Positions 17,553-27,585 are shown, counted from the first letter of the stretch. The stretch is 64,000 nt of DNA from Streptococcus oralis (GCF_004127215.1 NZ_QEWJ01000009.1:23209-87208), one strand, 5' to 3'. Numbers and translations: made by a program. Notes: generated from the sequence alone by a model not told the origin.

Positions 17553-19147
17553 TATTGTACTTTAAAGGTCTTGAGATAATTATCTTTTCCAACTTGACCT
17601 TCGAAGGTTTGGCCATTTTCGAGGTAAGGAAGGTCGTCTGACACTGAAGCCTTGACCTTATAAATCTTGCCATCAACTTTAAAGAAGTAGACGGTATCCC
17701 CCTTGATGACAGCTGATTTAAGATCTGAAACCACTCCCTTGATGTTTTCTACCGTTTCATTATCAAGCTCGAGGTCGTTTTTATTGGCATATTTGCTAAG
17801 GAGTTCATCTACCGTAGTTGCTACGATAACGTTTTGGTACTCCACGGCATCGACCAATGCATACTCCTTGACCAAGCCTGCATTGTCCTTCAAGCCCATG
17901 ATATAAAGAGGCTTGTCATTGAGATTAACAAGGATAGGGAAGGTAGCCTTGTAGGCCTTCTCCTGAACGGCTCCTTCTGCAGAAGCACGGGCTGATTCTT
18001 CGGTTGCTGAAGCTAGATTGTACTTGGTGATTTCACCAGTGCGCATATTTTCAAGGATAAATCCTAGATTACTTTCATCAGCATTTGCTGAAGTCACCCC
18101 TGTGTAGAGATAAATGTCATTTCCGATAGAAAGATAGTTATAACCCTCTGTCGTTTGGGTGACGTTTTTCTTAGAAATCAAGGCATTCCAGAAGCCGTCT
18201 TTATATTTGCCGTTGTAGTTAATTTGCTCGATGGTTTCTTCTGCTGGATAGACACGATCCACCCATTCTGGTACTTCATCCAAGCTGTATTCCTTGGTTT
18301 CGCCATTGGTAGCATCCAAGATAATAACAGATGAAGGACGAGGGACTCCTAGACCAAACTGTTTTTGATAAACGGTTGCTACATAGAAAGGATTGCCTTC
18401 ATCATCCACCTCAAAGGATGGGGTTTTAAAAATCTTAGTCGGATACTTGATTCGAAGATGACGTTTGACGTCACGGTTAAAATACTCGGAGTCCGAATAC
18501 TTCATCGGTGTTTTTAAATCTACCAATTCCGCATTCCCTGTCACCATATCAACCTTGATATACTCGCCAATTCCCTTGGCTTGATTGTTGAACCATTTGA
18601 TGGGATCGGCATACTCCAAAGGAGTTACCCGATAGGGTTTGCCATCAACTGTTAGCTGGGTATAGGTGTCTGCTGCGACGTACTGGGAGACCTTATCTGT
18701 CAGAGAGCCCAGATAACGGTCCCCAATCTTTTCTGCAGTGCTCCGATCCAAGATCGGAACCTTACTGGTATCACTCTTAGGAAAATCTTTAAAGTCTTTT
18801 TCTGTGATAGACACCACATTAGCATAGTTTTTTGCTTGGAAAAAGCTAGAGGTCACTAGGCTAACCAGACCAGCAAGGGCAAAGATGAGGCCTGCCACCA
18901 GTAATAATATTCCACCTAATTTATTAAAATGGAACCCTTCTAGATTGAGCTCGTTAGCAGGCTTGCCATGACGTACATGAACAGTTTTGAGAAGATTAGT
19001 ATCCTTGCGGAAACTAAACAAAATCCCCATCACCACCAGATGCCCACAGAGAAAGAAGATGAATTCCCAGCTAGTAAGATTGAAGGGGGGCAAAAAGATA
19101 TACCAAGTCGTTGCGATAAAAACAAGTTCAAAGAGTATGCGTTTCAT
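17552..19147 (-). CDS. Large membrane-anchored protein of unknown function
   Basis: A 531-residue protein conserved in mitis streptococci but of no known role. Three hydrophobic segments lie near the N-terminus, at about residues 3-22, 29-46 and 77-102. The large remainder (about 105-531) is hydrophilic and probably outside the cell. It is beta-rich with two similar-looking halves (for example FYVATVYQKQFGLG and PLYIMGLKDNAGLVKEYALVD, each followed by a strand-rich unit). It precedes nothing; the deformylase-like gene is 11 bases upstream in the same direction, so they may be co-transcribed. The last codon and stop abut a BOX element, so the C-terminus may have been altered. Confidence 0.8.
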   Translation of the reverse strand: MKRILFELVFIATTWYIFLPPFNLTSWEFIFFLCGHLVVMGILFSFRKDTNLLKTVHVRHGKPANELNLEGFHFNKLGGILLLVAGLIFALAGLVSLVTSSFFQAKNYANVVSITEKDFKDFPKSDTSKVPILDRSTAEKIGDRYLGSLTDKVSQYVAADTYTQLTVDGKPYRVTPLEYADPIKWFNNQAKGIGEYIKVDMVTGNAELVDLKTPMKYSDSEYFNRDVKRHLRIKYPTKIFKTPSFEVDDEGNPFYVATVYQKQFGLGVPRPSSVIILDATNGETKEYSLDEVPEWVDRVYPAEETIEQINYNGKYKDGFWNALISKKNVTQTTEGYNYLSIGNDIYLYTGVTSANADESNLGFILENMRTGEITKYNLASATEESARASAEGAVQEKAYKATFPILVNLNDKPLYIMGLKDNAGLVKEYALVDAVEYQNVIVATTVDELLSKYANKNDLELDNETVENIKGVVSDLKSAVIKGDTVYFFKVDGKIYKVKASVSDDLPYLENGQTFEGQVGKDNYLKTFKVQ

Positions 19148-19158
19148 CGGAGTTCCTC

Positions 19159-19569
19159 CTAAATAATCCGTCCTTCCAAATGATCCAGTTCATGTTGGCA
19201 TATCTGAGCTGGAAAATCTGTTAGCGTAATAGTCTGTTCCTGCCACTTGCTATCGCGATAGGATACCGTAATCGTTTCATAACGAATCGTCGTTCGAACC
19301 CCAGTCAAAGACAAACAACCTTCCTCTGTCTCGTAAGGTCCTTTATAGGAAAGAAGAATCGGATTAAACATAACCATGGGAACTAGGCCAAGATTAAAGA
19401 TAATCACGCGCTTCTGCACACCAATCATATTGGCCGCCAGACCGACACAGGTTTCGCGATTAGCCAGCAGGGTATCCTGCAAATCCTTAGCCAGATAAAG
19501 GTCTTCTTGACTTGCAGGTTTCGAGACCTGCGACAAGAATAAGACATCTCGGACAATTTTCTTTTCCAT
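19159..19569 (-). CDS. Peptide deformylase-like protein (second Def)
   Basis: A 136-residue member of the peptide deformylase family, shorter than the essential ~200-residue type II enzyme. Motif 2 EEGCLS and motif 3 QHELDHLEG, which hold the metal ligands Cys, His, His and the catalytic Glu, are intact. Motif 1, normally GxGxAAxQ, reads CVGLAANM. The first Gly and the catalytic Gln are therefore both changed. Deformylase activity is doubtful. Start ATG at 19569. Pneumococcus has a comparable second def gene at the same locus. Confidence 0.85.
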   Translation of the reverse strand: MEKKIVRDVLFLSQVSKPASQEDLYLAKDLQDTLLANRETCVGLAANMIGVQKRVIIFNLGLVPMVMFNPILLSYKGPYETEEGCLSLTGVRTTIRYETITVSYRDSKWQEQTITLTDFPAQICQHELDHLEGRII

Positions 19570-19642
19570 TCTCTTACACTCCTTACAACTTCACTTTATT
19601 ATAACACAAAAGGAGGTAACTTCTAGTCCTTTCCCTCAAATG

Positions 19643-19668
19643 CAAAAAAAGCCATCCGAAGATGACTT
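19643..19668 (-). terminator. mgtA terminator
   Basis: The minus strand has GTCATC-TTCG-GATGGC followed by TTTTTTT, a few bases past the mgtA stop at 19674. Confidence 0.85.
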
Positions 19669-19673
19669 TCTTT

Positions 19674-22370
19674 TTAAATCGCGTTCTTATCAAGACCAAG
19701 TTTACGTTGAACAAACTTAACGATTTCTACGATAAGAATCATTGAGAAGCTTCCAGCTAGAACAATAGCCCATTGCGATAAGTCTAGTTTGGTTACGTGG
19801 AAGATACCTTCAAGTGGTTCTACGACGATTGTTGCCATGAGAAGAATGAAAGATACCAAGATAGACCAGTTGAAGGTCTTAGACTTGAATGGTCCAACTG
19901 TCAAGATGGATTGGTAAACAGACTTAACATTGTAGGCATGGAAGAGCTGAATCAAACCGAGTGTTGCAAAGGCCATAGTGAGGGCATCCGCGTGAATGGC
20001 TTGATTATCTCCTACATGGACCGGATAAGCAAGAGCAAGACCATAAACAGTCAAGACGAGTGCCCCTTGGAGTACACCTTGATAGATGATAGAACTCATG
20101 ACTCCACCTGAGAAGAAGCTTGACTTACGTCCACGTGGTTTGTGGGTCATAACACCTGGCTCAGCAGGTTCAACACCAAGAGCGATAGCTGGGAAGGTAT
20201 CGGTCACCAAGTTGATCCACAAGAGATGAACTGGCTGTAGAACATCCCAACCAAACAAGGTTGATAGGAAAATGGTCAAAACTTCAGCCGTATTGGCAGA
20301 AAGAAGATATTGAATAGTCTTTTGAATGTTTGAGAAGACCTTACGTCCTTCTTCAACTGCGACGATGATGGTCGCAAAGTTATCATCCGCAAGAATCATG
20401 TCAGATGCACCCTTAGAAACCTCTGTACCAGTGATTCCCATACCGATACCGATATCGGCTGTTTTCAGAGCTGGGGCGTCATTAACACCGTCGCCTGTCA
20501 TAGCAACGACCTTACCTTGGTTTTGCCAAGCTTTCACGATACGAACCTTGTGTTCTGGTGATACACGCGCGTAAACAGAGTATTGACCAACTACTTTTTC
20601 AAATTCTTCATCAGAAAGTTCGTTGAGCTCTGCACCTGTCAATACATGGTCTTCCGAGTCATTTTCATCGATGATTCCCAGACGTTTGGCAATGGCTTCC
20701 GCTGTGTCTTGATGGTCACCAGTGATCATAATTGGACGGATTCCTGCTTCCTTAGCTACACGAACGGCTTCTGCCGCTTCGGCACGCTCAGGGTCAATCA
20801 TACCGATCAAACCAGTAAAGATCAAGTTGTTTTCCAGTTCTTCAGAAGTGAGGTTTTCTGGAATGCTATCAATAATCTTATAAGCACCTGCAAGGACACG
20901 CAAGGCTTGGTGAGCCATTTCAGAGTTGTTTGTATGGATGAGGTTTGTAACCTTCTCGTCAATCGGAGCGACATCGCCAGCTTTATCACGAGCAACACAA
21001 CGTTTCAAGAGTTGGTCTGGAGCTCCCTTAACCGCTACTAGGAATTTCCCATCTGGCAATGGATGAACAGTTGACATGAGCTTGCGGTCCGAGTCAAATG
21101 GCAACTCAGCGACACGAGGATATTGCTCTAAAAATCCTTTAACATCATAACCCTTGTCCAAGGCATACTGGATGAAGGCTGTTTCCGTTGGATCCCCGAT
21201 CAGGTTTCCTTCTGCATCAATCTTAGTATCATTCGCTAAAACAACAGAACGAAGAAGAGGCATGTCCAAGCCGAGTTCAATGTTATCAGCAGAGTCATGT
21301 AGGACTGCGTCATAGAAGACTTTTTCAACGGTCATCTTGTTCATAGTCAGCGTACCAGTCTTATCAGAAGCGATGATCTCAGTTGAACCAAGTGTTTCTA
21401 CTGCTGGCAACTTACGAACGATAGAGTTCCGTTTTGCCAAAACTTGAGTACCCAAGGCAAGAACGATGGTCACGATAGCTGGAAGTCCTTCTGGGATGGC
21501 TGCAACAGCAAGCGCAACAGAGGTCATCAACTCACCAAGTGGATCTTTTCCTTGAATAAAGACTCCAACTACAAAAGTAACAAGGGCAATGACCAAAATT
21601 GCATAGGTCAAGACTTTAGAAAGGTTGTTCAAGTTTTGCTTGAGTGGTGTATCTGTCTCATCCGCATCTTGGAGCATGCCAGCGATATGACCAACTTCAG
21701 TGTACATACCTGTATTGACAACAACACCAAGACCACGACCATAAGTCACGTTTGAGTTTTGGAAAGCCATATTGACACGGTCACCGATACCAGCATCTGC
21801 AGCAAGATCGACTGTCAAGTCTTTTTCGACTGGAACAGACTCACCTGTCAAGGCAGCTTCTTCGATTTTAAGAGAATTGGCTTCTAGCAAACGTAGGTCC
21901 GCTGGTACTACATCACCTGCTTCAAGAGCAACGATATCACCTGGCACTAATTCTTTTGAGTCAATCTCAGCCATGTGCCCATCACGGATAACGCGAGCAG
22001 CTGGACTAGACATCGACTTGAGAGCTTCGATGGCTTCTTCTGCTTTTCCTTCTTGGTAAACACCAAAAGCTGCATTGATGATAACAACGGCTAGAATAAT
22101 GACGGCATCTGCAATATCTTCCCCACCAGAAGTTATGACAGACAAGATGGCTGCAGCCACCAAAATAATAATCATCAAATCCTTAAACTGTTCGATGAAT
22201 TTAACCAAGAGAGATTTTTTCTCACCCTCTTCGAGTTCATTACGTCCATATTCAGCTAGGCGTTTCTGTGCTTCGCTTGACGAAAGGCCTTGCTCAGTTG
22301 CTTCAACCGACTTCAAGACCTCTTCAGGACTTTGAGTATAAAACGCTTGGCGTTTTTGTTCTTTTGACAT
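19674..22370 (-). CDS. mgtA: P2A-type Ca2+/Mn2+ exporting ATPase (MgtA/CaxP)
   Basis: An 898-residue SERCA-like cation pump. The start MSKEQKRQAFYTQ at 22370 follows GGAGGAGAC; the longer open frame reaches into the riboswitch. Motifs are TGESVPVEK, the membrane ion-site PEGLPAIV, phosphorylation site DKTGTLTMNKM, and MTGDGVNDAPALK. About ten membrane helices are present. Pneumococcal work assigned the orthologue to Ca2+ efflux (CaxP) and to Mn2+ homeostasis under a Mn riboswitch (MgtA). The riboswitch here at 22455-22550 supports a manganese link. It is divergent from the Mn exporter mntE. Confidence 0.93.
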   Translation of the reverse strand: MSKEQKRQAFYTQSPEEVLKSVEATEQGLSSSEAQKRLAEYGRNELEEGEKKSLLVKFIEQFKDLMIIILVAAAILSVITSGGEDIADAVIILAVVIINAAFGVYQEGKAEEAIEALKSMSSPAARVIRDGHMAEIDSKELVPGDIVALEAGDVVPADLRLLEANSLKIEEAALTGESVPVEKDLTVDLAADAGIGDRVNMAFQNSNVTYGRGLGVVVNTGMYTEVGHIAGMLQDADETDTPLKQNLNNLSKVLTYAILVIALVTFVVGVFIQGKDPLGELMTSVALAVAAIPEGLPAIVTIVLALGTQVLAKRNSIVRKLPAVETLGSTEIIASDKTGTLTMNKMTVEKVFYDAVLHDSADNIELGLDMPLLRSVVLANDTKIDAEGNLIGDPTETAFIQYALDKGYDVKGFLEQYPRVAELPFDSDRKLMSTVHPLPDGKFLVAVKGAPDQLLKRCVARDKAGDVAPIDEKVTNLIHTNNSEMAHQALRVLAGAYKIIDSIPENLTSEELENNLIFTGLIGMIDPERAEAAEAVRVAKEAGIRPIMITGDHQDTAEAIAKRLGIIDENDSEDHVLTGAELNELSDEEFEKVVGQYSVYARVSPEHKVRIVKAWQNQGKVVAMTGDGVNDAPALKTADIGIGMGITGTEVSKGASDMILADDNFATIIVAVEEGRKVFSNIQKTIQYLLSANTAEVLTIFLSTLFGWDVLQPVHLLWINLVTDTFPAIALGVEPAEPGVMTHKPRGRKSSFFSGGVMSSIIYQGVLQGALVLTVYGLALAYPVHVGDNQAIHADALTMAFATLGLIQLFHAYNVKSVYQSILTVGPFKSKTFNWSILVSFILLMATIVVEPLEGIFHVTKLDLSQWAIVLAGSFSMILIVEIVKFVQRKLGLDKNAI

Positions 22371-22423
22371 GTGTCTCCTCCTTGACTTTGTGTGCAAAAC
22401 AAGCTCTCTTTTGGTTTTATGAC

Positions 22424-22458
22424 AAACAAAAAGAGACCTGTTAATCATAACAAGTCTC
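22424..22458 (-). terminator. Riboswitch-controlled attenuator of mgtA
   Basis: The minus strand has GAGACTTGTTATGATTAACAGGTCTC then TTTTTG, between the aptamer and the coding start. It is likely the off-state terminator. Confidence 0.8.
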
Positions 22459-22550
22459 GCTGTTTAAGATAGCGCCGGAAAGCATACTTTGCAGTATACA
22501 ATTCGGAATGACGACACTATCACAGGTTTCTGCCAGCTACTCCCTTGAGT
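22455..22550 (-). ncRNA. yybP-ykoY (Mn2+) riboswitch of mgtA
   Basis: On the minus strand the leader begins ACTCAAGGGAGTAGCTGG, which holds the hallmark AGGGGAGUA-type loop. It continues through a second arm with CTTTCCGGCGC and ends at the attenuator. A second conserved loop and the three-way junction are plausible by eye. The same family controls the pneumococcal orthologue. Confidence 0.82.
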
Positions 22551-22556
22551 AGTACT

Positions 22557-22584
22557 ATTATATCAAAATTTGAATAATTTTCAA
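22557..22584 (-). promoter_or_regulatory. mgtA promoter
   Basis: A -35 TTGAAA (22579-22584) and a perfect -10 TATAAT (22557-22562), spaced 16 bases, start transcription a few bases before the riboswitch. Confidence 0.75.
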
Positions 22585-22626
22585 AGAGTAAAAACTGCCT
22601 TATTTGAATTTTCCTTTGAAAACCAG

Positions 22627-22632
22627 TATAAT
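22627..22632 (+). promoter_or_regulatory. -10 element of mntE
   Basis: TATAAT is preceded by AACCAG and lies 34 bases before the mntE ATG, in the divergent mgtA/mntE interval. Confidence 0.6.
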
Positions 22633-22665
22633 GGTAGAATATTATACGACTAGAAAGGAAGTCCG

Positions 22666-23859
22666 ATGAACCAATCCATGTCAAATCTCAAGTTAGCGGA
22701 ACGTGGGGCCATTATCAGTATTTCGACCTATCTGATCTTGTCTGCGGCAAAATTGGCGACTGGCCACCTCCTTCATTCTTCCAGTTTGGTAGCCGATGGT
22801 TTCAACAACGTGTCGGATATCATTGCAAATGTGACTCTCTTGATCGGGATTCGGATGGCGCGCCAGCCCGCTGACCGTGATCACCGTTTTGGCCACTGGA
22901 AGATTGAAGACCTGGCTAGTTTGATCACTTCCATCATCATGTTCTACGTTGGCTTTGATGTTCTGCGGGACACCATTCAAAAAATTCTCAGTCGAGAACA
23001 AACACACATTGACCCTCTGGGTGCTACTCTAGGAGTCTTATCTGCGGCAGTCATGTTCACCGTTTATCTCTATAATACTCGCCTCAGTAAGAAATCCAAA
23101 TCCAAGGCTCTGAAGGCAGCTGCTAAAGATAATCTTTCTGATGCAGTCACCTCGCTTGGTACTTCCATTGCCATCCTAGCCAGCAGCTTCAACTATCCAA
23201 TCGTGGATAAACTGGTTGCTATCATCATCACTTTCTTTATCTTAAAGACAGCATATGATATCTTTATCGAGTCTTCCTTCAGTCTTTCAGATGGTTTTGA
23301 CGACCGTCTGCTGGAAGATTATCAGAAGGCTATCATGGAGATTCCAAAGATTAGTAAGGTCAAGTCCCAAAGAGGTCGTACCTACGGTAGTAATATCTAC
23401 CTTGACATCACGTTGGAGATGAATCCCGACCTATCAGTCTATGAAAGTCATGAAATTGCAGACCAGGTCGAATCTATGCTGGAAGATCGTTTTGGAGTCT
23501 TTGATACCGATGTCCATATCGAACCTGCTCCTATACCTGAAGACGAAATTTTGGATAATGTCTATAAAAAACTACTCATGCGTGAGCAATTGATTGACCA
23601 AGGCAATCAACTGGAAGAACTCCTATCTGAAGACTTTATCTATATCCGCCAAGATGGAGAGCAGATGGATAAGGTTTCCTATCAAGCTGAGAAAGAACCT
23701 AAAGCTGCGATTACGGACATTCAGATTACCTCCATTAGTCAGAAAACCAAGCTCATTTGCTATGAGTTAGATGGTATCGTCCATACCAGTATCTGGCGTC
23801 GCCACGAAACTTGGCAAAATATCTTCCACCAGGAAACAAAAAAAGAAGACAAACAGTAA
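22666..23859 (+). CDS. mntE: Manganese exporter, cation diffusion facilitator family
   Basis: Exports Mn2+ in exchange for protons. The 397-residue protein has six membrane helices in the first ~200 residues, with metal-site residues in SSLVADGFNNVSD and the later NLSDAVTSLG. A cytoplasmic ferredoxin-like domain follows (VKSQRGRTYGSNIYLDITLEM, DTDVHIEPAP). The extra ~100-residue C-terminal extension is typical of streptococcal MntE. The start follows GAAAGGAAG. Head-to-head with the Mn-riboswitch-controlled mgtA, it forms a manganese/calcium efflux pair. Confidence 0.94.
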   Translation: MNQSMSNLKLAERGAIISISTYLILSAAKLATGHLLHSSSLVADGFNNVSDIIANVTLLIGIRMARQPADRDHRFGHWKIEDLASLITSIIMFYVGFDVLRDTIQKILSREQTHIDPLGATLGVLSAAVMFTVYLYNTRLSKKSKSKALKAAAKDNLSDAVTSLGTSIAILASSFNYPIVDKLVAIIITFFILKTAYDIFIESSFSLSDGFDDRLLEDYQKAIMEIPKISKVKSQRGRTYGSNIYLDITLEMNPDLSVYESHEIADQVESMLEDRFGVFDTDVHIEPAPIPEDEILDNVYKKLLMREQLIDQGNQLEELLSEDFIYIRQDGEQMDKVSYQAEKEPKAAITDIQITSISQKTKLICYELDGIVHTSIWRRHETWQNIFHQETKKEDKQ

Positions 23860-23887
23860 CCCTATCCAGTGGATAGGGCTTTTTTGA
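23859..23887 (+). terminator. mntE terminator
   Basis: CCCTATCC-AGT-GGATAGGG is followed by CTTTTTTG, directly after the mntE stop. Confidence 0.88.
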
Positions 23888-23912
23888 TTGATTTTCTTTA
23901 AGCTAAACTGGC

Positions 23913-24524
23913 TTATAGCTGTTTGGAAGATTTGCTTTTCGAAGCTTGTTTTGTCTCTTTTCTTGCTTGACGATTTTGTTCGATACGCCATTCTCTCTCA
24001 TAGTACTTCATGGTCTCGTATACCCTTTCAGGAAGACCTACATCTAGTAGAATGATAGGGATGATCAAATCTGCTGACTGATGAAAAGAGAAACACCTTC
24101 TCTTCGGTAGGGCTAGAAGTGATTGGGATCTCACATTATCCTTGTTTTTAAAATAAACTTCAATCCGATAAGAATCCCCATACTTCCCTCGAATCCGAGA
24201 GAAGAAAAAGTCCTCTACATCAGCCCAAGCATAGAAATGACTGGCTTTCTTTGGATTCGGTTTGTAGTAAAACCCTTGAACAGTACATCTCAAATATTCC
24301 TTATCGGAGCTTAACAGTCTGTAGGTCTGATAAACTACGACTCCGGCGCAAAAAAGTACAAGCAGCATTAACAAAAGACTTATCGTATGAAGTCTGGTCC
24401 CCTTTTGTGAATACGAATGGAGATAATAGAGAAGTAACAAGAAGAAAAGCACAGAAGCTAGGCCAAACAAGGCATTCCAAATAATTTTCTTTGGACTACG
24501 TTTAATGACTTTTCCTTCCATCAT
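23913..24524 (-). CDS. Two-helix membrane protein, unknown function
   Basis: A 203-residue protein with two N-terminal membrane helices (about 15-35 and 45-68) and a soluble domain that looks like a bacterial PH-like fold (YLRCTVQGFYYKPN, AWADVEDFFFSRIRG, YRIEVYFKNKD). The C-terminal tail is basic and rich in Lys, Gln and Ser. It resembles the STM3941-type proteins. It overlaps the ABC-F gene by 4 bases, so it is the distal gene of the dapB-cca-abcF transcription unit. No function can be assigned. Confidence 0.75.
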   Translation of the reverse strand: MMEGKVIKRSPKKIIWNALFGLASVLFFLLLLYYLHSYSQKGTRLHTISLLLMLLVLFCAGVVVYQTYRLLSSDKEYLRCTVQGFYYKPNPKKASHFYAWADVEDFFFSRIRGKYGDSYRIEVYFKNKDNVRSQSLLALPKRRCFSFHQSADLIIPIILLDVGLPERVYETMKYYEREWRIEQNRQARKETKQASKSKSSKQL

Positions 24525-26389
24525 GCTAACTCACTTAAATATTCATAGCGTTCATATTTTTCAAGGAGTTCTTCGTTTTTTTCATCGAGCTCTTTCTGAA
24601 GTGTCGCAAGTTTACCAAAATCAGAACCATTGGCCTGCATCTCCTCTTCAATAGCAGCGATACGGTTTTCTAAGGACTCAATATCTGCTTCAATGCTTGC
24701 CCACTCCTGCTTTTCTTGGTAGGTCATGCGTTTCTTATCTTCTCTGACCTTGACCACTTTTTCCTTTTCGGCCTTTTGAACTTGATTGACCATATCTGTT
24801 TCAAAAGCTTTTTCGTCAAGGTAGTCTGTGTAATGACCAAAGAAAGGACGAATGTTGCCATTCTCAAAGGCTAGAATCTTGGTCGCTACCTTGTCCAGGA
24901 AATAGCGGTCGTGACTGACTGTTAAAACAGGCCCAGCAAAACCTTGCAAGAAATTCTCTAAAACTGTCAAGGTCGCAATGTCTAGGTCATTTGTTGGCTC
25001 GTCCAAGAGGAGAACATTTGGTTTTTCCAAGAGCAGTTTAAGGAGATAAAGGCGTTTTTTCTCGCCACCAGACAACTTCTCAATCAAGGTTCCATGTGTC
25101 GAACGTGGGAAAAGAAATTGCTCCAGCAACTCAGCGATGGAAGTCGTAGAACCACCACTAGTCTTAACCTCTTCTGCTACTTCCTGCAGGTAATTGATGA
25201 CTCGTTTGCTTTCATCCAAGCTTTCGAGTTGTTGAGAGAAATAGGCGATACGGACTGTTTCACCGATGATGACTTGACCTGCTGTCGGCTCAAGAATTCC
25301 AGCAATGAGATTAAGAAGAGTTGATTTTCCGACGCCATTATCACCAACGATACCGATACGGTCTTTGGCTTGCACCAAGAAGTTAAAATCTTGTAAAATC
25401 GGCTTGTTCTCATAAGCGAAGGAAACATCTTTAAACTCGATGACCTTCTTACCAATCCGACTGGTCTCAAAGTTCATGGTTAAGTCTGTCTCAGTAGGAT
25501 TATCTGAAACTTCCTTTTTCAAGTCGTGGAAACGATTGATACGAGCCTGCTGCTTGGTCGCACGTGCTTGCGGTTGTCGGCGCATCCAGGCCAATTCTTG
25601 CTTATAGAGTTGTTCCTTTTTGTGGAGAAGTGCCGCGTCACGCTCATCTTGTTCTGCTTTGAGACGAACATAGTCCTGATAATTGCCCTGATACTCCGTC
25701 AAACCAGCTCGGTCCAACTCGAAAATTCGTGTTGACAACGCGTCTAGGAAATAGCGATCATGGGTGATAAAGAGAACCGTCTTCTTGGAATTTTTCAAAA
25801 AGAGTGTCAGCCACTCAATGGTCGCAATGTCCAGATGGTTGGTCGGCTCATCCAGTAACAAGAGGTCGTGGTTGCCTAGGAGAACTTGCGCCAACTGAAC
25901 CCGTCTTCTCAGACCACCTGACAATTCCCCAACTGGAGTCGACAAGTCCTGAATCCCCAGCTTGCTGAGAACGGTCTTGACCTGACTTTCGATTTCCCAA
26001 GCTTGGAGAGAATCCATCTCAGCCATGACCCGTTCCAAACGAGCCTGCTTGTCCTCAGTGTAGTTGAGCATGAGGAGTTCATACTCACGAATGAGCTGGA
26101 TTTCCTTGAGGTCGCTAGATAGAACCGTATCCAAGACCGTCTTGCTATCATCGAACTCTGGATCCTGAGTCAGGTAGCCAATCTTGTAATCACTCTTAGC
26201 TGAAAAAGGACTGACATCCCCATCAAAACCTGAAACTCCCGAAAGAACATCCAAAAGAGTGGTCTTACCCGTTCCATTAACACCAATCAGACCGATTCTA
26301 TCCAAATCATGGATAATAAAGGAAATATCTTTAAAGACTGTCTTATCCCCAACTGATTTGCTTAGCTTTTCAACGATAAAATCACTCAT
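24521..26389 (-). CDS. ABC-F family ribosome-associated ATPase (Uup-like)
   Basis: A 622-residue cytosolic protein with two ABC domains and no membrane part. Domain 1: [36 protein letters not shown]. Domain 2: [35 protein letters not shown]. The interdomain linker has the charged helical P-site tRNA interaction motif region ([17 protein letters not shown]). The C-terminal ~80 residues are a coiled coil ([16 protein letters not shown]). This architecture fits Uup, a housekeeping translation/DNA-intermediate factor, rather than an antibiotic-resistance ABC-F. It overlaps cca by 4 bases. Confidence 0.88.
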   Translation of the reverse strand: MSDFIVEKLSKSVGDKTVFKDISFIIHDLDRIGLIGVNGTGKTTLLDVLSGVSGFDGDVSPFSAKSDYKIGYLTQDPEFDDSKTVLDTVLSSDLKEIQLIREYELLMLNYTEDKQARLERVMAEMDSLQAWEIESQVKTVLSKLGIQDLSTPVGELSGGLRRRVQLAQVLLGNHDLLLLDEPTNHLDIATIEWLTLFLKNSKKTVLFITHDRYFLDALSTRIFELDRAGLTEYQGNYQDYVRLKAEQDERDAALLHKKEQLYKQELAWMRRQPQARATKQQARINRFHDLKKEVSDNPTETDLTMNFETSRIGKKVIEFKDVSFAYENKPILQDFNFLVQAKDRIGIVGDNGVGKSTLLNLIAGILEPTAGQVIIGETVRIAYFSQQLESLDESKRVINYLQEVAEEVKTSGGSTTSIAELLEQFLFPRSTHGTLIEKLSGGEKKRLYLLKLLLEKPNVLLLDEPTNDLDIATLTVLENFLQGFAGPVLTVSHDRYFLDKVATKILAFENGNIRPFFGHYTDYLDEKAFETDMVNQVQKAEKEKVVKVREDKKRMTYQEKQEWASIEADIESLENRIAAIEEEMQANGSDFGKLATLQKELDEKNEELLEKYERYEYLSELA

Positions 26390-27585
26390 TTTCTCTCCCT
26401 CAGGTAATCATGGATGGCTTCGCGGTCATTGTCCAATTCTCCATCAACAATGGCAAACTCAATCTCTGTTAAAATCTCTCCCAAATCTGGACCAGGCTGG
26501 TAGCCGTACTCTTTGATGAGAATACCTCCATTGATTTGGATTTCTTTCTTATCATGAATGGTCAAACTCTGGTAAGTTTCTGTAATGGCTTGTGGATTGA
26601 CTGCTTTTCCTTGGGCCTGACGAAGCCTTTCAGCTTGTAGAAGGGAATCCAAGTCAAAGCGGTAACAATCACGCTTGCTCAATTCTCCCTTTTCACGCAA
26701 AGCTAAAATAGTCAGCAAATCCTGAACCTGCTTGGCAAATTGACGTGAGGTTTTCCAATGCTTCAAAAATGGTTGAGCATCCTCAATTTCTAGTACCCAC
26801 AAGAGGGCCGCCCAGGCTTGCTCAGAAGACTCAAAGGTGAAATCAGTCTCCAAATCAAACAGTCTGTTAAGCTTGTCCCGACTTCCTGCCATATCAGGGA
26901 GATAGTCATAAGCTTGACTCTCAATCATGGAAGACAAGCCAACTCTCCAAAAAGGTGCTAGCAAGAGCTTGTCAAATTCAACAAAGGTACGTTCTACAGA
27001 AATCTTCTCCAAGAGCGGAGTCAAGGATTTCATCGCTTCGAATGTTTCTCTCTCAAGTTCAAAACCAAGACTGGCCTGAAAACGAAAACCACGCATAATA
27101 CGTAGAGCGTCTTCGTTGAAACGCTCACTAGCAACACCCACTGCTCGCAAAACTTGGTTTTCCAAGTCTTTGAGACCATCGAACAAATCAATAATTTCAC
27201 CTGTCTCATCCAAGGCAAAAGCGTTGACTGTGAAATCACGGCGTTTGAGGTCTTCTTCTAGTGAACGCACAAAGGAAACTGCACTAGGTCTGCGATAGTC
27301 TACATAGACATCCTCTGTCCGAAATGTCGTCACCTCATACTCCTCGTCTCCATCTAAAACCAAGACGGTTCCGTGCTCGATTCCGATATCGGCTGTACGA
27401 GAGAAAATCTGCTTGGTCTCTTCTGGATAAGAAGAAGTCGCAATATCCACATCGTGGATGGGACGATTGAGTAGGGCATCTCTGACGGAACCCCCAACAA
27501 AATAGGCTTCAAAGCCTGCTTCTTTAATTTTTTCTAATACTGGTAAAGCCTTCTGAAATTCAGAAGGCATTTGCGTTAATCTCAT
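26386..27585 (-). CDS. cca: CCA tRNA nucleotidyltransferase
   Basis: Adds or repairs the 3' CCA of tRNA without a template. The 399-residue class II enzyme has [12 protein letters not shown] and the catalytic [13 protein letters not shown] near the N-terminus. It continues with [23 protein letters not shown] (quoted in part: [11 protein letters not shown]) and the [16 protein letters not shown] region. Four-base overlaps on both sides (ABC-F downstream, dapB upstream) indicate one operon. Confidence 0.95.
   Translation of the reverse strand: MRLTQMPSEFQKALPVLEKIKEAGFEAYFVGGSVRDALLNRPIHDVDIATSSYPEETKQIFSRTADIGIEHGTVLVLDGDEEYEVTTFRTEDVYVDYRRPSAVSFVRSLEEDLKRRDFTVNAFALDETGEIIDLFDGLKDLENQVLRAVGVASERFNEDALRIMRGFRFQASLGFELERETFEAMKSLTPLLEKISVERTFVEFDKLLLAPFWRVGLSSMIESQAYDYLPDMAGSRDKLNRLFDLETDFTFESSEQAWAALLWVLEIEDAQPFLKHWKTSRQFAKQVQDLLTILALREKGELSKRDCYRFDLDSLLQAERLRQAQGKAVNPQAITETYQSLTIHDKKEIQINGGILIKEYGYQPGPDLGEILTEIEFAIVDGELDNDREAIHDYLRERK

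Noticed and set aside
19797-22335. Long plus-strand ORFs opposite mgtA, and similar antisense ORFs elsewhere
   Set aside because: These are shadows of strongly coding minus-strand genes with no ribosome sites or recognisable domains.
22371-22448. 26-codon extension of MgtA
   Set aside because: It overlaps the riboswitch attenuator and would place coding sequence in the regulatory leader. GGAGGAGAC precedes the ATG at 22370.
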